DNA of 64,000 nt from Bacillus norwichensis (GCF_014836955.1 NZ_JACSPV010000011.1:62001-126000), one strand, 5' to 3'; positions 17,593 through 28,184 are shown, counted from the first letter of the stretch. The notes: generated by a model from the letters alone, not told the origin. A program made the numbers and translations.

Positions 17593-18881
17593 TGGATCCG
17601 ATTTTCTTGGCGATACTAGGAATCTGTGTTCTTTTCGTGTTGATGTTCTTGAGAATGCCGTTAAGCTTTTCTATGTTCATTGTGGGTTTTGTAGGTTTGC
17701 TATTAGCAGCATCTCCGAAAGCTGCTTATAACGTGTTAAGCGCAGACTTATGGAACCAATTTTCCAGCTACTCATTAAGTGTCATCCCGCTCTATATCTT
17801 AATGGGGGAAGTTGTCTTCCGAACGGGAATCGCTGAACGGCTTTTTGAATCCGCATACAAGTGGGTCGGGCATTATCGAGGAGGTATGGCAAGCACAACC
17901 ATTTTGGCAAGTGCAGGCTTTGCCTCAATCTGCGGTTCCAACTCAGCAACGGCAGCAACGATGGGGACGATGTCTCTCCCTGAATTAGATAAATACGGGT
18001 ACAACAAAGCTCTCAGCACTGGAAGCATTGCAACAGGAGGTACTCTCGGGATTATCATTCCTCCAAGTACTGTATTGATTGTCTTGGCGCTTCAAATGGA
18101 GCAATCGATTAAAGATCTCTTTATCGCTAGCATTGTCCCGGGCATATTTCTCACCATTCTCCTTATATTAACCGTTGTCTTTCTATGTAAAAGAAACCCG
18201 GATCTTGGACCGGCAGGAGAGAGATTCAGCATGGGAGAGAGGGTAAAGTCTCTTAAAGATGTCATTCCTATTGCCCTGTTGTTCATCTTTGTTATCGGAG
18301 GCTTGTACAAAGGGTTTTTTACACCAACTGAATCAGGGGCATTCGGAGCTTTTGGAGCAATTGTTCTGTCGCTGGCTATGGGAAAGCTGAACTGGAAGAA
18401 TTTCCAAATTGCCATTGCAGGAGCACTCCGCTCATCAGCGATGGTCATTATGTTAGTAGTTGGAGCCATGATGTTTGGCAGATTCTTAACGATCACAAGG
18501 CTGCCCTATGAAGTATCTGAGTGGGTGAGCAACCTGCCTGTCCCGCCGATTTTCGTATTGATCTCGATTTTGATCATTTATATCATTGGCGGATCGATCA
18601 TGGATGCCCTTGGATTTTTAATGATCTCTATCCCGGTCTTTTATCCGACGGTTTTGGCGCTGGGATATGATCCTATCTGGTTTGCTGTTGTTCTATGTGT
18701 TGTGACCAGTATGGGAGCTATTACTCCACCAGTTGGAGTAAATGTATTCGTTGTACAGGGACTTACTCCCAAAACGCCGGTAACGACCATTTTTAAAGGG
18801 GCAGCCTATTTCTTGGTCACATATGTAGCCTTTATTGGCTTGCTGTTGCTGTTCCCGCAAATCATTCTATTTTTAGTCTAA
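17592..18881 (+). CDS. TRAP transporter large permease (DctM type), set 1
   Basis: A 429-residue polytopic protein of about 12 membrane segments. DctM signatures include IPLYILMGEVVFRTGI, CGSNSATAATMG, and ITPPVGVNVFVVQGL. ATG 17592 is chosen because GGAGGG at 17577 precedes it; an upstream in-frame ATG at 17574 overlaps that site. It forms a complete importer with the two preceding genes. Confidence 0.92.
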   Translation: MDPIFLAILGICVLFVLMFLRMPLSFSMFIVGFVGLLLAASPKAAYNVLSADLWNQFSSYSLSVIPLYILMGEVVFRTGIAERLFESAYKWVGHYRGGMASTTILASAGFASICGSNSATAATMGTMSLPELDKYGYNKALSTGSIATGGTLGIIIPPSTVLIVLALQMEQSIKDLFIASIVPGIFLTILLILTVVFLCKRNPDLGPAGERFSMGERVKSLKDVIPIALLFIFVIGGLYKGFFTPTESGAFGAFGAIVLSLAMGKLNWKNFQIAIAGALRSSAMVIMLVVGAMMFGRFLTITRLPYEVSEWVSNLPVPPIFVLISILIIYIIGGSIMDALGFLMISIPVFYPTVLALGYDPIWFAVVLCVVTSMGAITPPVGVNVFVVQGLTPKTPVTTIFKGAAYFLVTYVAFIGLLLLFPQIILFLV

Positions 18882-18916
18882 GACATTTGGAAATCCTTAA
18901 GAATGGGGTGTGCATA

Positions 18917-19033
18917 TTGTCGTTAGAAGAGTACATAAGTCAGTTATTGAATGGAAACAAAGAAGGCCTATTATTAACAGATCCGGCTTTTTCTTTTTCA
19001 TTAGTGGATGTAGAGGAGAATGACAATGAGTGA
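18917..19033 (+). CDS. possible 38-residue small protein overlapping the amidase start
   Basis: From TTG 18917, with GGGG 8 bases upstream, the frame reads SLEEYISQLLNGNKEGL, then LTDPAFSFSLVDVEEND, and stops at TGA 19031-19033, overlapping the amidase start by 8 bases. The composition is protein-like and the overlap suggests translational coupling. I do not recognise it; it could also be the tail of a decayed gene. Confidence 0.35.
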   Translation: MSLEEYISQLLNGNKEGLLLTDPAFSFSLVDVEENDNE

Positions 19034-20417
19034 GCTTTTGTTTGACACCATTGATAATATCAGCAGACGAATTGCGGAGAAAGACCTGTCGCCGGTGGAA
19101 TTGACGAAACTGACCATTGAGCGTATTCGGCAGGTGGAACCTGCTCTTAACGCATTTATCACAGTATCGGAAGAGCAAGCCCTTGAACAGGCAAAAATGC
19201 TAGAGGAGGAAGTGCAGCAAGGAAACCTTCGGGGTCCTTTGCACGGAGTACCAATTGCTGTCAAGGATATGGTGCAGACGAAAGATATTCTTACCACCGG
19301 GGGTTCAAAGATTTTTGAGAACTGGGTGCCAGATGGGGATGCCGCTGTAGTTCGACATTTGAAAGAAGCCGGGGCAGTCATTATAGGCAAAGCGAACCTG
19401 CATGAATTTGCCATGGGAGCCACAACGGAAAACCCCCATTATGGGAGCACAAGGAATCCTTGGAATGTGAAATATATTCCGGGTGGCTCCAGTGGAGGAT
19501 CGGCGGTTGCAACTGCGGCAGGCATGGCGTTTGGCGCAATAGGAACTGACACGGCGGGGTCCATACGTCTGCCAGCAGCCATGTGTGGAACTGCAGGAAT
19601 CAAACCCACCTATGATTTGGTCAGCCGGGAAGGGAGCCTTCCTTTTAGCTGGTCACTTGACCATGTAGGACCAATGACCAGAACCATCAAAGACTCGGCG
19701 ATCATGCTTGAGGCAATGATTGGATCGAATCGTCTGAAATCCGCTTTTAATGAATTGGAAAATCTAAAAGGTATCAAGCTAGGATTCTATGAGCCTTATA
19801 TGTATTCGGGTATTGATCCGGATGTGAAAAGTGTCATCGACAAAGCTTTTCAACAATTGGAATCATTGGGTGCAGAAATCATTCCCATTGAGTTACCGTT
19901 TATCGATAGTGCCCTTGAGGGATTGAAAACAATTGCTCAAGCCGAAGTCGTCGCCTATCATGAACCACTGTTAAGGAAACACGGAGATCTATATGGAGAT
20001 GATCTCAAGTATCGTTTTCAATATGGACGGGATTTATCGGCGACTGCTTACATTAACGCCCAAAGGGTTAGAAAGAAGTTCATTCGATCAACTCTCACTC
20101 AAATGAAGGGGATAGACGCTCTCATTGGACCGACCAATGTACAGCCTCCGTTTGAAATTGGAACGATGGTTCCCGAACAAGCCATAAGCAACATGTTTGT
20201 ACTTGGAAAAACTCCGTTAGCAAATACTTTGGGTTTTCCGGCTTTATCTGTTGCGTGTGGTTTTACGAAAGATCACTTCCCAGTAGGGCTTCAAATGATA
20301 GGAAAACCTTTTTCTGATCAACACATAATGGAGATCGCGGATTGCTACGAGCGGTCGGAATCATGGACGGCGGCTTTAAAAGAGAATAAGAGCTACCTGG
20401 AATTAAATCACTCTTAA
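19026..20417 (+). CDS. amidase (amidase-signature family)
   Basis: A 463-residue hydrolase of the amidase-signature family. The Ser-cisSer-Lys triad is visible: Lys in GVPIAVKDM, and the glycine/serine-rich GGSSGGSAVATAAGM followed by GTDTAGSIRLPA. It would hydrolyse an amide to a carboxylic acid and ammonia or amine. GatA is unlikely because no gatC or gatB is nearby. ATG 19026 has GAGGAG 8 bases upstream; ATG 19020 is too close to it. It lies between TRAP genes in the catabolic cluster. Confidence 0.9.
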   Translation: MSELLFDTIDNISRRIAEKDLSPVELTKLTIERIRQVEPALNAFITVSEEQALEQAKMLEEEVQQGNLRGPLHGVPIAVKDMVQTKDILTTGGSKIFENWVPDGDAAVVRHLKEAGAVIIGKANLHEFAMGATTENPHYGSTRNPWNVKYIPGGSSGGSAVATAAGMAFGAIGTDTAGSIRLPAAMCGTAGIKPTYDLVSREGSLPFSWSLDHVGPMTRTIKDSAIMLEAMIGSNRLKSAFNELENLKGIKLGFYEPYMYSGIDPDVKSVIDKAFQQLESLGAEIIPIELPFIDSALEGLKTIAQAEVVAYHEPLLRKHGDLYGDDLKYRFQYGRDLSATAYINAQRVRKKFIRSTLTQMKGIDALIGPTNVQPPFEIGTMVPEQAISNMFVLGKTPLANTLGFPALSVACGFTKDHFPVGLQMIGKPFSDQHIMEIADCYERSESWTAALKENKSYLELNHS

Positions 20418-20430
20418 AGGGGAGAATGCG

Positions 20431-21480
20431 ATGAGGTTCGTAAAGAAAAGGAAATTCCTTACTTTGGTTTGTTGCCTGATGGTGTTCCTGTTGACTGCAT
20501 GCGGCACTAAAGAAACTGCGGGAGATCCATCTGGAAGCAAAGAAAACATTACATTGTCTTATGCTTTCTTTGCCCCTGACAACACATTTCCAGCGGTTCA
20601 AATGAAAAAATGGGCGGAAGAGTTGGAGTCTAGAACTGATGGGCAAGTCAAAATAGAAATGTTTTTTGGCGGAACACTTCTTGAAGCCAGCAATATGTTT
20701 GACGGAGTTGCCAACGGCACTGCTGATATAGGCCTTACCGCAACAACTTATGAACCCAAACGTTTTCCATTATTAGAAATATCAGATTTACCTTCCGGCT
20801 ACCCCAACTCGGAAGTTGCAAGTCAAGTGGTACATGATTTGATCAAGGAATATCCCCCTGAAGCCTTGAAAGATTTTAAAATCATAACTGCCTTTGCCAC
20901 AGAACCCTCTTACATCCAGAGCAAAGAGGCGATAGCCAGTTTGAAAGATTTATCGGGAAAACAGCTACGAATTTCTGGCGGGTTGACTCCAGTCATGGAA
21001 AAGCTGGGGGCGGCTCCGGTCGGAATGTCACAGAATGAAGCCCCCGAAGCGTTACAGACGGGTGTCATTGAAGGGAATATTTCTTCCAGAGAGGTATTAA
21101 AAGACTTGAAACTTGCTGAATCTGTCAAGCATGTCACTGACTATCCGCTGACGATTACTTCATTTGTGGCAGTAATGAACAAGGATAAGTGGGAAGCCTT
21201 GCCAGAGGACGTTCAGAAAGTCATGGAGGAATTAAGCAGTGAAATGAGTGAATTCACTGGAAAGTATTTGGATGAACATGTTCAAGAGGCGATGCAATGG
21301 AGTGAGAAAGAGGAAGGATTAAGCGTAGTCTCGCTAACTGCAGAAGAGAAGAAGAAGTGGGATGAACTATTGGAGAGCATGCAGAAAGAGGCTGTTGAGA
21401 AGGCGGAAGCAAAAGGATTGCCGGCAAAAGAATATCAGGAAAAGCTTTATGAACTGATTGAAAAATACACGGAAAAATAA
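20431..21480 (+). CDS. TRAP transporter solute-binding lipoprotein (DctP type), orphan paralogue
   Basis: 349 residues with lipobox LTAC. It is strongly similar to the set 1 binding protein (shared LSYAFFAP, FPAVQM, GGTLLEA, PSGY and the PEALQTGV segment). It has no DctQ/DctM genes next to it, so it may share the set 1 permease and widen its substrate range. A gene duplication is the simplest origin. Confidence 0.9.
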   Translation: MRFVKKRKFLTLVCCLMVFLLTACGTKETAGDPSGSKENITLSYAFFAPDNTFPAVQMKKWAEELESRTDGQVKIEMFFGGTLLEASNMFDGVANGTADIGLTATTYEPKRFPLLEISDLPSGYPNSEVASQVVHDLIKEYPPEALKDFKIITAFATEPSYIQSKEAIASLKDLSGKQLRISGGLTPVMEKLGAAPVGMSQNEAPEALQTGVIEGNISSREVLKDLKLAESVKHVTDYPLTITSFVAVMNKDKWEALPEDVQKVMEELSSEMSEFTGKYLDEHVQEAMQWSEKEEGLSVVSLTAEEKKKWDELLESMQKEAVEKAEAKGLPAKEYQEKLYELIEKYTEK

Positions 21481-21493
21481 TGGGGGAATCCAT

Positions 21494-22594
21494 ATGGATA
21501 TTGCAGTACTTGGAGGAGGAAACGGCTGCTATGCGGCAGCGGTTGATCTAACAGAACAGGGTCATCGGGTTCGATTATGGAGAAGAAATCGGGAATCATT
21601 CAAAGGGGTATTGGACAAGCAGGCCATTACTGTCAAAGACAGAAATGGCACGCGGGAAGTTCAGCTTCATCTCGCAACAAGTGATTTAAAGGATGCAGTA
21701 CAAAAAGCCGAATTGATAGTAATTCCATTACCAGCAACCACCCAGATTTCGATAGCTAAAAGACTGGCACCCATACTGGAGGATGATCAGGTGATATTTC
21801 TTCCACCAGGTACCTTTGGAAGCTATCTGATGTCAAAAACATTAGCAGAAGAAGGATGCCAAGCGCATGTTGCTTTTGCAGAGACAGGAACCCTGCCTTA
21901 CCTTGCTAGAAAATATGATGAGGAGACAGTCTCCATTTCAGGGCGTGCAACGAGGCTCCCAACAGGAGTCTTTCCTTCCAATCAATCAGAACGGGCTTTT
22001 CACATATTAAAACAGGTTTATCCATCGGTTGAGCCTAGACAGGATGCATTAGATGGGGCTCTGATGAATGCCGGTCCGATTATTCATCCGCCTCTTATCA
22101 TTATGAATGCTGGTCCCATTGAGCATTTTGACAGGTGGGATATTCATGATGAAGGGACACAACGATCCGTCAGAAATGTCCATAAGTCACTTGATGCAGA
22201 AAGAATGAAAATTCGCGAGGCACTGGGATATACAGCGCCGCATTTCCCATTGGATGACCATTATAATTTGGACGGGGATGAATGGATGTATGGGAACGGT
22301 GCTCATGAAGAACTGGTTGATGGAGAAGATTGGTATGAACCGCTCGATTTGAAGACGCACCGGTATATGACGGAAGACATTGCCTGTGGTTTAGCCTTTC
22401 TTGTCTCTCTCGGTGAATGGCTGAATATACCGGTTCCGACTGCTGCTGGATTGCTTTCTATTGCTAGCAGCATAGTCGGAGAAGATTTGAGAAAAACAGG
22501 GCGGACGATGGAAAATATCGGTCTGTCGTCTAAAACTAGAGAAGAGCTGAAAGTGTTGCTCCAGAAAGGTTTAGTTCAATATGAAGTCAATTAA
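21494..22594 (+). CDS. octopine/nopaline dehydrogenase-family NAD(P)-dependent oxidoreductase
   Basis: 366 residues. The N-terminal Rossmann motif is VLGGGNGCYAAAVDL. The C-terminal domain contains GALMNAGPIIHPPLIIMNAGPIEH region features of the octopine dehydrogenase family, including a conserved histidine. Members oxidise or reduce N-(carboxyalkyl) amino acids or related hydroxy acids. ATG 21494 follows GGGGGAA at 21483. It overlaps the next gene by 14 bases. Confidence 0.8.
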   Translation: MDIAVLGGGNGCYAAAVDLTEQGHRVRLWRRNRESFKGVLDKQAITVKDRNGTREVQLHLATSDLKDAVQKAELIVIPLPATTQISIAKRLAPILEDDQVIFLPPGTFGSYLMSKTLAEEGCQAHVAFAETGTLPYLARKYDEETVSISGRATRLPTGVFPSNQSERAFHILKQVYPSVEPRQDALDGALMNAGPIIHPPLIIMNAGPIEHFDRWDIHDEGTQRSVRNVHKSLDAERMKIREALGYTAPHFPLDDHYNLDGDEWMYGNGAHEELVDGEDWYEPLDLKTHRYMTEDIACGLAFLVSLGEWLNIPVPTAAGLLSIASSIVGEDLRKTGRTMENIGLSSKTREELKVLLQKGLVQYEVN

Positions 22595-23588
22595 CGGCTG
22601 CATCTTCATTGCTGGCGCAGGCAGAATGGGCCGGGGGATTGCTTTGACATTTGCCTACCAAGGCTTTCAAGTTATGTTGATTGATTTTAAGCAAAGGACT
22701 GAACAGGAGTTTGAGCAGTATGTCATCACAGCAAAGCAGGAGATAAGCGGGCAGCTGTCCATCTTGTCTCAAAGCGGCATATTGCCCAAGGAAACCATTG
22801 GACTGATTTTGGACCGCATACACATCCTCCCAAAGGAAGATGGGGATTGCCAATGGGAGCAAGCCGACATTGTGTTTGAGGCCTTGCCAGAAATAGCGGA
22901 AGCAAAAAGAGAGGCGTTTGAATGTATCTGTCTTAAAGTTCCTAAAGAGGTGCCGATTGCCTCTACATCTTCAGCTTATTCTGCTAACGAACTGGCAGAA
23001 ATGGTCACACCGAAAGAGAGGTTCTTAAATACTCACTGGCTGAACCCTGCCTATCTTATTCCTTTGGTGGAAGTAAGCCCGGGAACAGCGACGAATGAAA
23101 AGGTTCTGCGAGATGTTTTCCAGTTGCTTGAAAGAATTGGAAAGGTCCCAGTCAAATGTGCGCCTTCTCCGGGGTATATTGTCCCAAGGGTTCAGGCGCT
23201 TGCCATGAACGAAGCTGCCAGACTGGTCGAAGATGGAGTGGCCTCTCCAGAAGATATAGACAAAGCTGTCCGAATTGGATTTGGCCTGCGATTTGCTGTT
23301 CTGGGTCTGTTAGAGTTCATTGACTGGGGCGGGGCAGACACACTATATCATGCAAGTAACCATCTGAAACGGTCATTGGGCACAGACAGGTTCACTCCCG
23401 CTCAGATCATTCAAGAAAAAATAGAGCAGGGGGAAATCGGATTAAAGACCGGAAAAGGTTTTTATTCCTTCGATGAAAAAGGGATGGATCAGTATCAACG
23501 GGAAACCATTCAAAAATTCATTCATTTATTGGATCATTTGGGATTAATACCGAAGCCGGCTGACGAGCCATTAACGGTAAAGAAGTAA
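22581..23588 (+). CDS. 3-hydroxyacyl-CoA dehydrogenase-family protein
   Basis: 335 residues with an N-terminal NAD-binding motif GAGRMGRGIALTFAYQG and the C-terminal dimer domain (PGYIVPRVQALAMNEAARLVEDG, then GLKTGKGFYSF). It belongs to the 3HCDH/lambda-crystallin group, which includes beta-oxidation enzymes and L-gulonate or hydroxybutyrate dehydrogenases. There is no fused enoyl-CoA hydratase domain. It is last in its operon, before a terminator. Confidence 0.85.
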   Translation: MKSINGCIFIAGAGRMGRGIALTFAYQGFQVMLIDFKQRTEQEFEQYVITAKQEISGQLSILSQSGILPKETIGLILDRIHILPKEDGDCQWEQADIVFEALPEIAEAKREAFECICLKVPKEVPIASTSSAYSANELAEMVTPKERFLNTHWLNPAYLIPLVEVSPGTATNEKVLRDVFQLLERIGKVPVKCAPSPGYIVPRVQALAMNEAARLVEDGVASPEDIDKAVRIGFGLRFAVLGLLEFIDWGGADTLYHASNHLKRSLGTDRFTPAQIIQEKIEQGEIGLKTGKGFYSFDEKGMDQYQRETIQKFIHLLDHLGLIPKPADEPLTVKK

Positions 23589-23594
23589 CATATG

Positions 23595-23626
23595 CGTTCA
23601 GCTCTACCTGAGAGCTGAACGTTTTT
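23595..23626 (+). terminator. rho-independent terminator
   Basis: CGTTCAGCTCT and AGAGCTGAACG form an 11-bp stem with loop ACCTG, followed by TTTTTGA. It ends the operon that begins upstream at the flavin reductase or TRAP genes. Confidence 0.88.
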
Positions 23627-23680
23627 GATAACATATAAAATTTTTGCTTCAACTAAAACATTGCGCAAAAAGGTGATTAT

Positions 23681-24682
23681 ATGCGAAAACTACTCGTTGG
23701 GTTTTTATTGTTGTACATGACCTTTATGAGTGCTTGCGGCAACAAAGCAGTGACCGGGGAATCCAGTAAACAGCAATCAGAGACTGTCACTTTTACAGCT
23801 GTGAGCTTTCTTCCGAAAAACGATCCTCTGACTATTACTTTAAATGAATGGATTAAAGAAGTTGAAACAGCGACAGATGGAAGGGTCAGGATTGACTGGA
23901 AGGGCGGAGCCAATATCATCCCGGTAAATCTTCAGTTTGAAGCATTAAAGTCAGAAATTGTTGATGTGCTTTTTACATATACAGGTCAATATCATTCGCA
24001 GGCACCGGCTGTTTCTGCTTTGCCGCTCTCACAACTGTCTCCTTCGGAAGAACGGGAAAATGGATTATACGATGAAATGGTTAAGGAGCATCAATCACTT
24101 GGAGTCCAGTATATTGGCAGATGGCTCTCTGGTTCTCCGCGTATTTGGCTGAATGAACCGATTGAGGAATTAAAAGAGTTAGAGGGCATGCAAATTCGCT
24201 CCGCCCCCAACTATCGGCGTTTTTTTAATAACATAGGGATCTCTTCTGTCATGGTCGCTCCGACAGAAGTCTATACTTCTCTACAAACTGGAGTGGTGAA
24301 AGGTTTTGTATACGGGGGGCTTGTAGGGCCAAGGAGAAATGGATGGACAGATGCTTCAAAATATGTGCTGGATCATCCGTTCTGGAATCAGAATTGCACA
24401 ATTTTAATGAATGATAATAAATGGGATGAAATATCCAGGGAAGATCAGCGGGCGATTACTCGTGCAACAGCCGCTTATGAAAAGAAAATGGTTGACCATT
24501 ACTTAGAGGAAGATGAAGTTGAGAAGAAAGAATTGCTCAAAACAGGAATTGAGTTTATTCAGCTCTCAGCAGAGGATGGGAAAAAGTTCACCAACCAAGC
24601 TTATGAAGTAGAGTGGAGATATTTGGAAGAAAAGGTACCTGATAAAGTGGAAAGACTTCGAGAACTTACGGCCAAGGAATGA
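23681..24682 (+). CDS. TRAP transporter solute-binding lipoprotein (DctP type), set 2
   Basis: 333 residues, lipobox MSAC. It is a distant member compared with the other two binding proteins; the KVIEL-type core reads EALKSEIVDVLFTYTGQY and APTEVYTSLQTGVVKGF. It begins a second complete TRAP operon. The ligand is likely different from set 1. Confidence 0.88.
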   Translation: MRKLLVGFLLLYMTFMSACGNKAVTGESSKQQSETVTFTAVSFLPKNDPLTITLNEWIKEVETATDGRVRIDWKGGANIIPVNLQFEALKSEIVDVLFTYTGQYHSQAPAVSALPLSQLSPSEERENGLYDEMVKEHQSLGVQYIGRWLSGSPRIWLNEPIEELKELEGMQIRSAPNYRRFFNNIGISSVMVAPTEVYTSLQTGVVKGFVYGGLVGPRRNGWTDASKYVLDHPFWNQNCTILMNDNKWDEISREDQRAITRATAAYEKKMVDHYLEEDEVEKKELLKTGIEFIQLSAEDGKKFTNQAYEVEWRYLEEKVPDKVERLRELTAKE

Positions 24683-24701
24683 TAACTGAAGGAGGCAGAG
24701 G

Positions 24702-25202
24702 ATGTTTAGAAAAGCAGTAAATCGTATGACGGATGTATTTGGCGTAATCGGCATCTTCCTAATTATCGGGTTGTGCTGTCTGGTGATCATTGAAATTATC
24801 AACCGGAATTTTCTCTATTTAGGGATGGACTGGACGATTGAGATGACAGAGTATATGCTTGCTTTTATAACTTTTTGCGGGGCGGGGTGGCTATTGAAAG
24901 CCGATGGCCATATCAAATTCGATTTAATTACTGAAAGATTGTCACCAAAGTATAAAAGAGCTGCGAATATTCTCAGTTCATCTATTGGATTTTTGATTAC
25001 TGCCATCCTGACATTTTTCGGTTTTTATAAAGTGGCGGACTTAATCTCCCAAGGGATCGTGACAGAGACAGTTTTGGAGCTTCCCCAAGCACTGCTTATA
25101 GGGATAGTGCCGATTGGCCTGTTCATTGCTTCGCTGCAATTTTTATTCAGAATCATTGACTCTGTTAATGGGCTCCCCGCCGAACAGAAAGGAGAAAGCT
25201 GA
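24702..25202 (+). CDS. TRAP transporter small membrane subunit (DctQ type), set 2
   Basis: 166 residues with four hydrophobic segments and the DctQ motif EMTEYMLAFITFCGAGWLL followed by DGHIKFDLI. GGAGGCAGAGG precedes the ATG, and the stop overlaps the next ATG by one base. Confidence 0.88.
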   Translation: MFRKAVNRMTDVFGVIGIFLIIGLCCLVIIEIINRNFLYLGMDWTIEMTEYMLAFITFCGAGWLLKADGHIKFDLITERLSPKYKRAANILSSSIGFLITAILTFFGFYKVADLISQGIVTETVLELPQALLIGIVPIGLFIASLQFLFRIIDSVNGLPAEQKGES

Positions 25203-26512
25203 TGGAATGGTATATTGTGTTAACTCTCATATTCGTAGGCTTGGCATTCTTGTTCGGAATAGGCATGCCTGTTGCCTTTGCTTTCCTGGTGGTAAATACG
25301 ATTGCTGTTTTCATTCTATGGAACGGTACCAATGGGGTGGAATTGCTGACTATGGATATGTTTCAATCTGTCAGTCTGTTCTCATTGCTCCCGATTCCCA
25401 TGTTTATTTTAATGGGAGAGATTATGTTTCGGACGGGTATAGGGGCTTATGTGTTTGAGGCGCTTGGCATGTGGCTGGGTGCGCTGCCGGGTCGATTGAG
25501 CCTGCTTGCAGTGGGGAGCGGAACATTATTTTCTGCTTTGAGCGGGTCAAGTGTGGCAAGCACTGCCTTGCTGGGGTCGCTTTTAGTCCCTGAAATGGAG
25601 AAAAGAGGCTATAGTCATAAGATGTCGATTGGCCCCATTTTGGGGAGTGCAGGATTATCCACAATGATACCGCCGACAGCGCTTGGTGTTATCCTTGCTT
25701 CTCTAGCGGGAATACCTGTCGGGCATTTTTTGGTAGCTATCGTGATTCCAGGACTACTACTAGCATTGATCTTTGTTGTTTATGTCACTATACGTTGTGC
25801 TCTGCAGCCGGAGCTGGCTCCCTCTTACCGTGTGGAGAAGGTGTCCCTGGCTGAAAGGTTAACAAATACAGTGAAGTACATTATGCCAATTGGGCTTATT
25901 GTCGCCATCATTGTAGCCTTGATCATGTTGGGGATCGCTACACCAACCGAATCGGCAGTCCTTGGAGCAGTTGCCGTTGTACTCCTGGCAGCCATCTATA
26001 AAAGACTGACGTATAAACTGCTATTAGAGTCACTTCATGGAACATTAAAAACAACAGCTATGATTTTAATGATCATGGCGGGTGCTTCCATATTCAGTCA
26101 GGTACTAAGTTTTACGGGAATTACTGAAGCCCTTATCCTTTTTTTCAGCGAGCTTTCTATACCCCCAATTTTGGTATTGATCATATTACAGATTCTGCTT
26201 ATTTTTCTCGGCTGCTTTCTGGAGCCTGTTTCCATTATGATGATGACCTTGCCATTACTTATGCCCATAATAGGAGCGGTTGGATTTGATAAAATCTGGT
26301 TTTCGGTCATTTTACTGCTGAATATGCAATTGGCAACCATTACTCCGCCGTTTGGAATGGACCTGTTTGCGATGAAGGGCGTTTTGGCTGATAAAGTAAG
26401 CATGGGAGAGATATACAGAGCCGTTGCTCCATTTATTGTATTAAACGTTGTTTGTATGGTATTACTGATCGTGTTTCCTAAGCTGGTATTATGGCTGCCA
26501 AGCTTGATGTGA
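25202..26512 (+). CDS. TRAP transporter large permease (DctM type), set 2
   Basis: 436 residues, polytopic. Family motifs: IPMFILMGEIMFRTGIG, LSGSSVASTALLGSLL, and TITPPFGMDLFAMKG. It completes the second importer. Confidence 0.9.
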   Translation: MEWYIVLTLIFVGLAFLFGIGMPVAFAFLVVNTIAVFILWNGTNGVELLTMDMFQSVSLFSLLPIPMFILMGEIMFRTGIGAYVFEALGMWLGALPGRLSLLAVGSGTLFSALSGSSVASTALLGSLLVPEMEKRGYSHKMSIGPILGSAGLSTMIPPTALGVILASLAGIPVGHFLVAIVIPGLLLALIFVVYVTIRCALQPELAPSYRVEKVSLAERLTNTVKYIMPIGLIVAIIVALIMLGIATPTESAVLGAVAVVLLAAIYKRLTYKLLLESLHGTLKTTAMILMIMAGASIFSQVLSFTGITEALILFFSELSIPPILVLIILQILLIFLGCFLEPVSIMMMTLPLLMPIIGAVGFDKIWFSVILLLNMQLATITPPFGMDLFAMKGVLADKVSMGEIYRAVAPFIVLNVVCMVLLIVFPKLVLWLPSLM

Positions 26513-26637
26513 GACAAAGACAAGGGGAACAGTACGGTTTTTCTTCGTTTTTTCAGCCTATTGGTATGTTGTGACAGTCGAATAGTAAATTTAAAATTGG
26601 AAATATACACTTATTTCAGGTTGAGGGAGGGTTTGAG

Positions 26638-27660
26638 GTGCAGGAGGACAAAGAAGTGCGTGACATTACCATTATTGGGGGAGGGCCAATCGGTATTTTT
26701 ACGGCATTCTATGCTGGATTGAGACAGGCAACCGTCAAAATAATCGATAGCCTTCCGCAATTAGGCGGACAATTAAGCGCATTATATCCCGAAAAATATA
26801 TATACGATGTTGCTGGATTTCCAAAGGTTCGGGCACAGGAGCTTGTGGACAATTTGATTGAGCAAATGAATATGTTTAATGCCAATACTTCTATTTGTTT
26901 GAATCAAGCTGTTCAATCTATTAAAAAAGAGAACGGAATTTTCAGGATTAAGACGGGTTCTAGTATTCACTATTCAAAAACGATTATTATTACAGCGGGA
27001 AACGGCGCTTTTCAGCCGCGTAAATTAAAGCTGGATGAGATTAATAAATATGAAGATTCCAATGTTCATTATTTTATTACGGACCTTGAAAAGTTCAGGA
27101 ATAGGCGTGTTGCTGTTTTTGGCGGAGGTGACTCAGCCGTAGATTGGGCATTAATGCTTGAACCAATCGCAGGTCAGGTTACCGTTGTACATCGCCGAGA
27201 TAAGTTCAGAGCTCATGAGCACAGTGTTGAGTTGCTAAAGAAATCATCTGTAAAAGTTTTGACGCCATTCAATCCTATCAAATTCCTAGGCGACGACCGG
27301 GTCAAAGAAGTGATTTTACAAGAAACAAAGAGTGATTCCGAAATTACGATCCCTGTTGATGATGTCCTGATTAATTATGGGTTTGTAGCTTCTTTGGGTC
27401 CTATTTTGGAATGGGAATTACTCATCGAGAAGAATTCAATTGTAACGAACTCCAAAATGGAGACAAATATGGAGGGTATTTATGCAGCTGGTGATATTAC
27501 AACCTATTCAGGCAAAGTGAAGTTAATCGCTTCCGGGTTTGGAGAAGCTGCAACAGCTGTAAGCAATGCGAAAGCATTTATTGACCCTGATGCAAAGTAC
27601 AGTCGCTTCACAGCACAACCATTATGGAAAAAAGAGCGATGGAAGAAAAGCAGACAATGA
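26638..27660 (+). CDS. ferredoxin-NADP reductase (thioredoxin-reductase-like, type 2)
   Basis: 340 residues. FAD motif [16 protein letters not shown] at about residue 14 and NADPH motif [12 protein letters not shown] at about 160; the CxxC of thioredoxin reductases is absent, as in Bacillus YumC-type ferredoxin reductases. [24 protein letters not shown]-region residues complete the FAD site. GTG 26638 follows GGGAGGG. With the ferredoxin just downstream it can supply electrons to the Rieske oxygenase at 12.8 kb; this link is inferred. Confidence 0.88.
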   Translation: MQEDKEVRDITIIGGGPIGIFTAFYAGLRQATVKIIDSLPQLGGQLSALYPEKYIYDVAGFPKVRAQELVDNLIEQMNMFNANTSICLNQAVQSIKKENGIFRIKTGSSIHYSKTIIITAGNGAFQPRKLKLDEINKYEDSNVHYFITDLEKFRNRRVAVFGGGDSAVDWALMLEPIAGQVTVVHRRDKFRAHEHSVELLKKSSVKVLTPFNPIKFLGDDRVKEVILQETKSDSEITIPVDDVLINYGFVASLGPILEWELLIEKNSIVTNSKMETNMEGIYAAGDITTYSGKVKLIASGFGEAATAVSNAKAFIDPDAKYSRFTAQPLWKKERWKKSRQ

Positions 27661-27687
27661 CTATATCATAAATATGGATTCATATAA

Positions 27688-27966
<279 letters not shown>

Positions 27967-28184
27967 TGATAGGAAGGCCGAGTAAAAAGGAAAACCAGCT
28001 TCTCTTTTTTTTCTAAACAAGATTGAACCTCTTCGTATGGTTATTTCAAATATATTAGAAGGATTGTGCAGTATAATACCTAACTAAATATTGTTACAAT
28101 TTGAATAACTTGTTCTTGCGTACTAGATATACAGATAGCTAGTAACCACCAATCTTGGTTTTATACTGGTACATGGCCAGTGTT
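27967..28184. other. gap before the catechol branch
   Basis: About 220 bases, AT-rich, no gene visible. It should contain the promoter of the intradiol dioxygenase gene, but no unambiguous -35/-10 pair was chosen. Confidence 0.4.
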
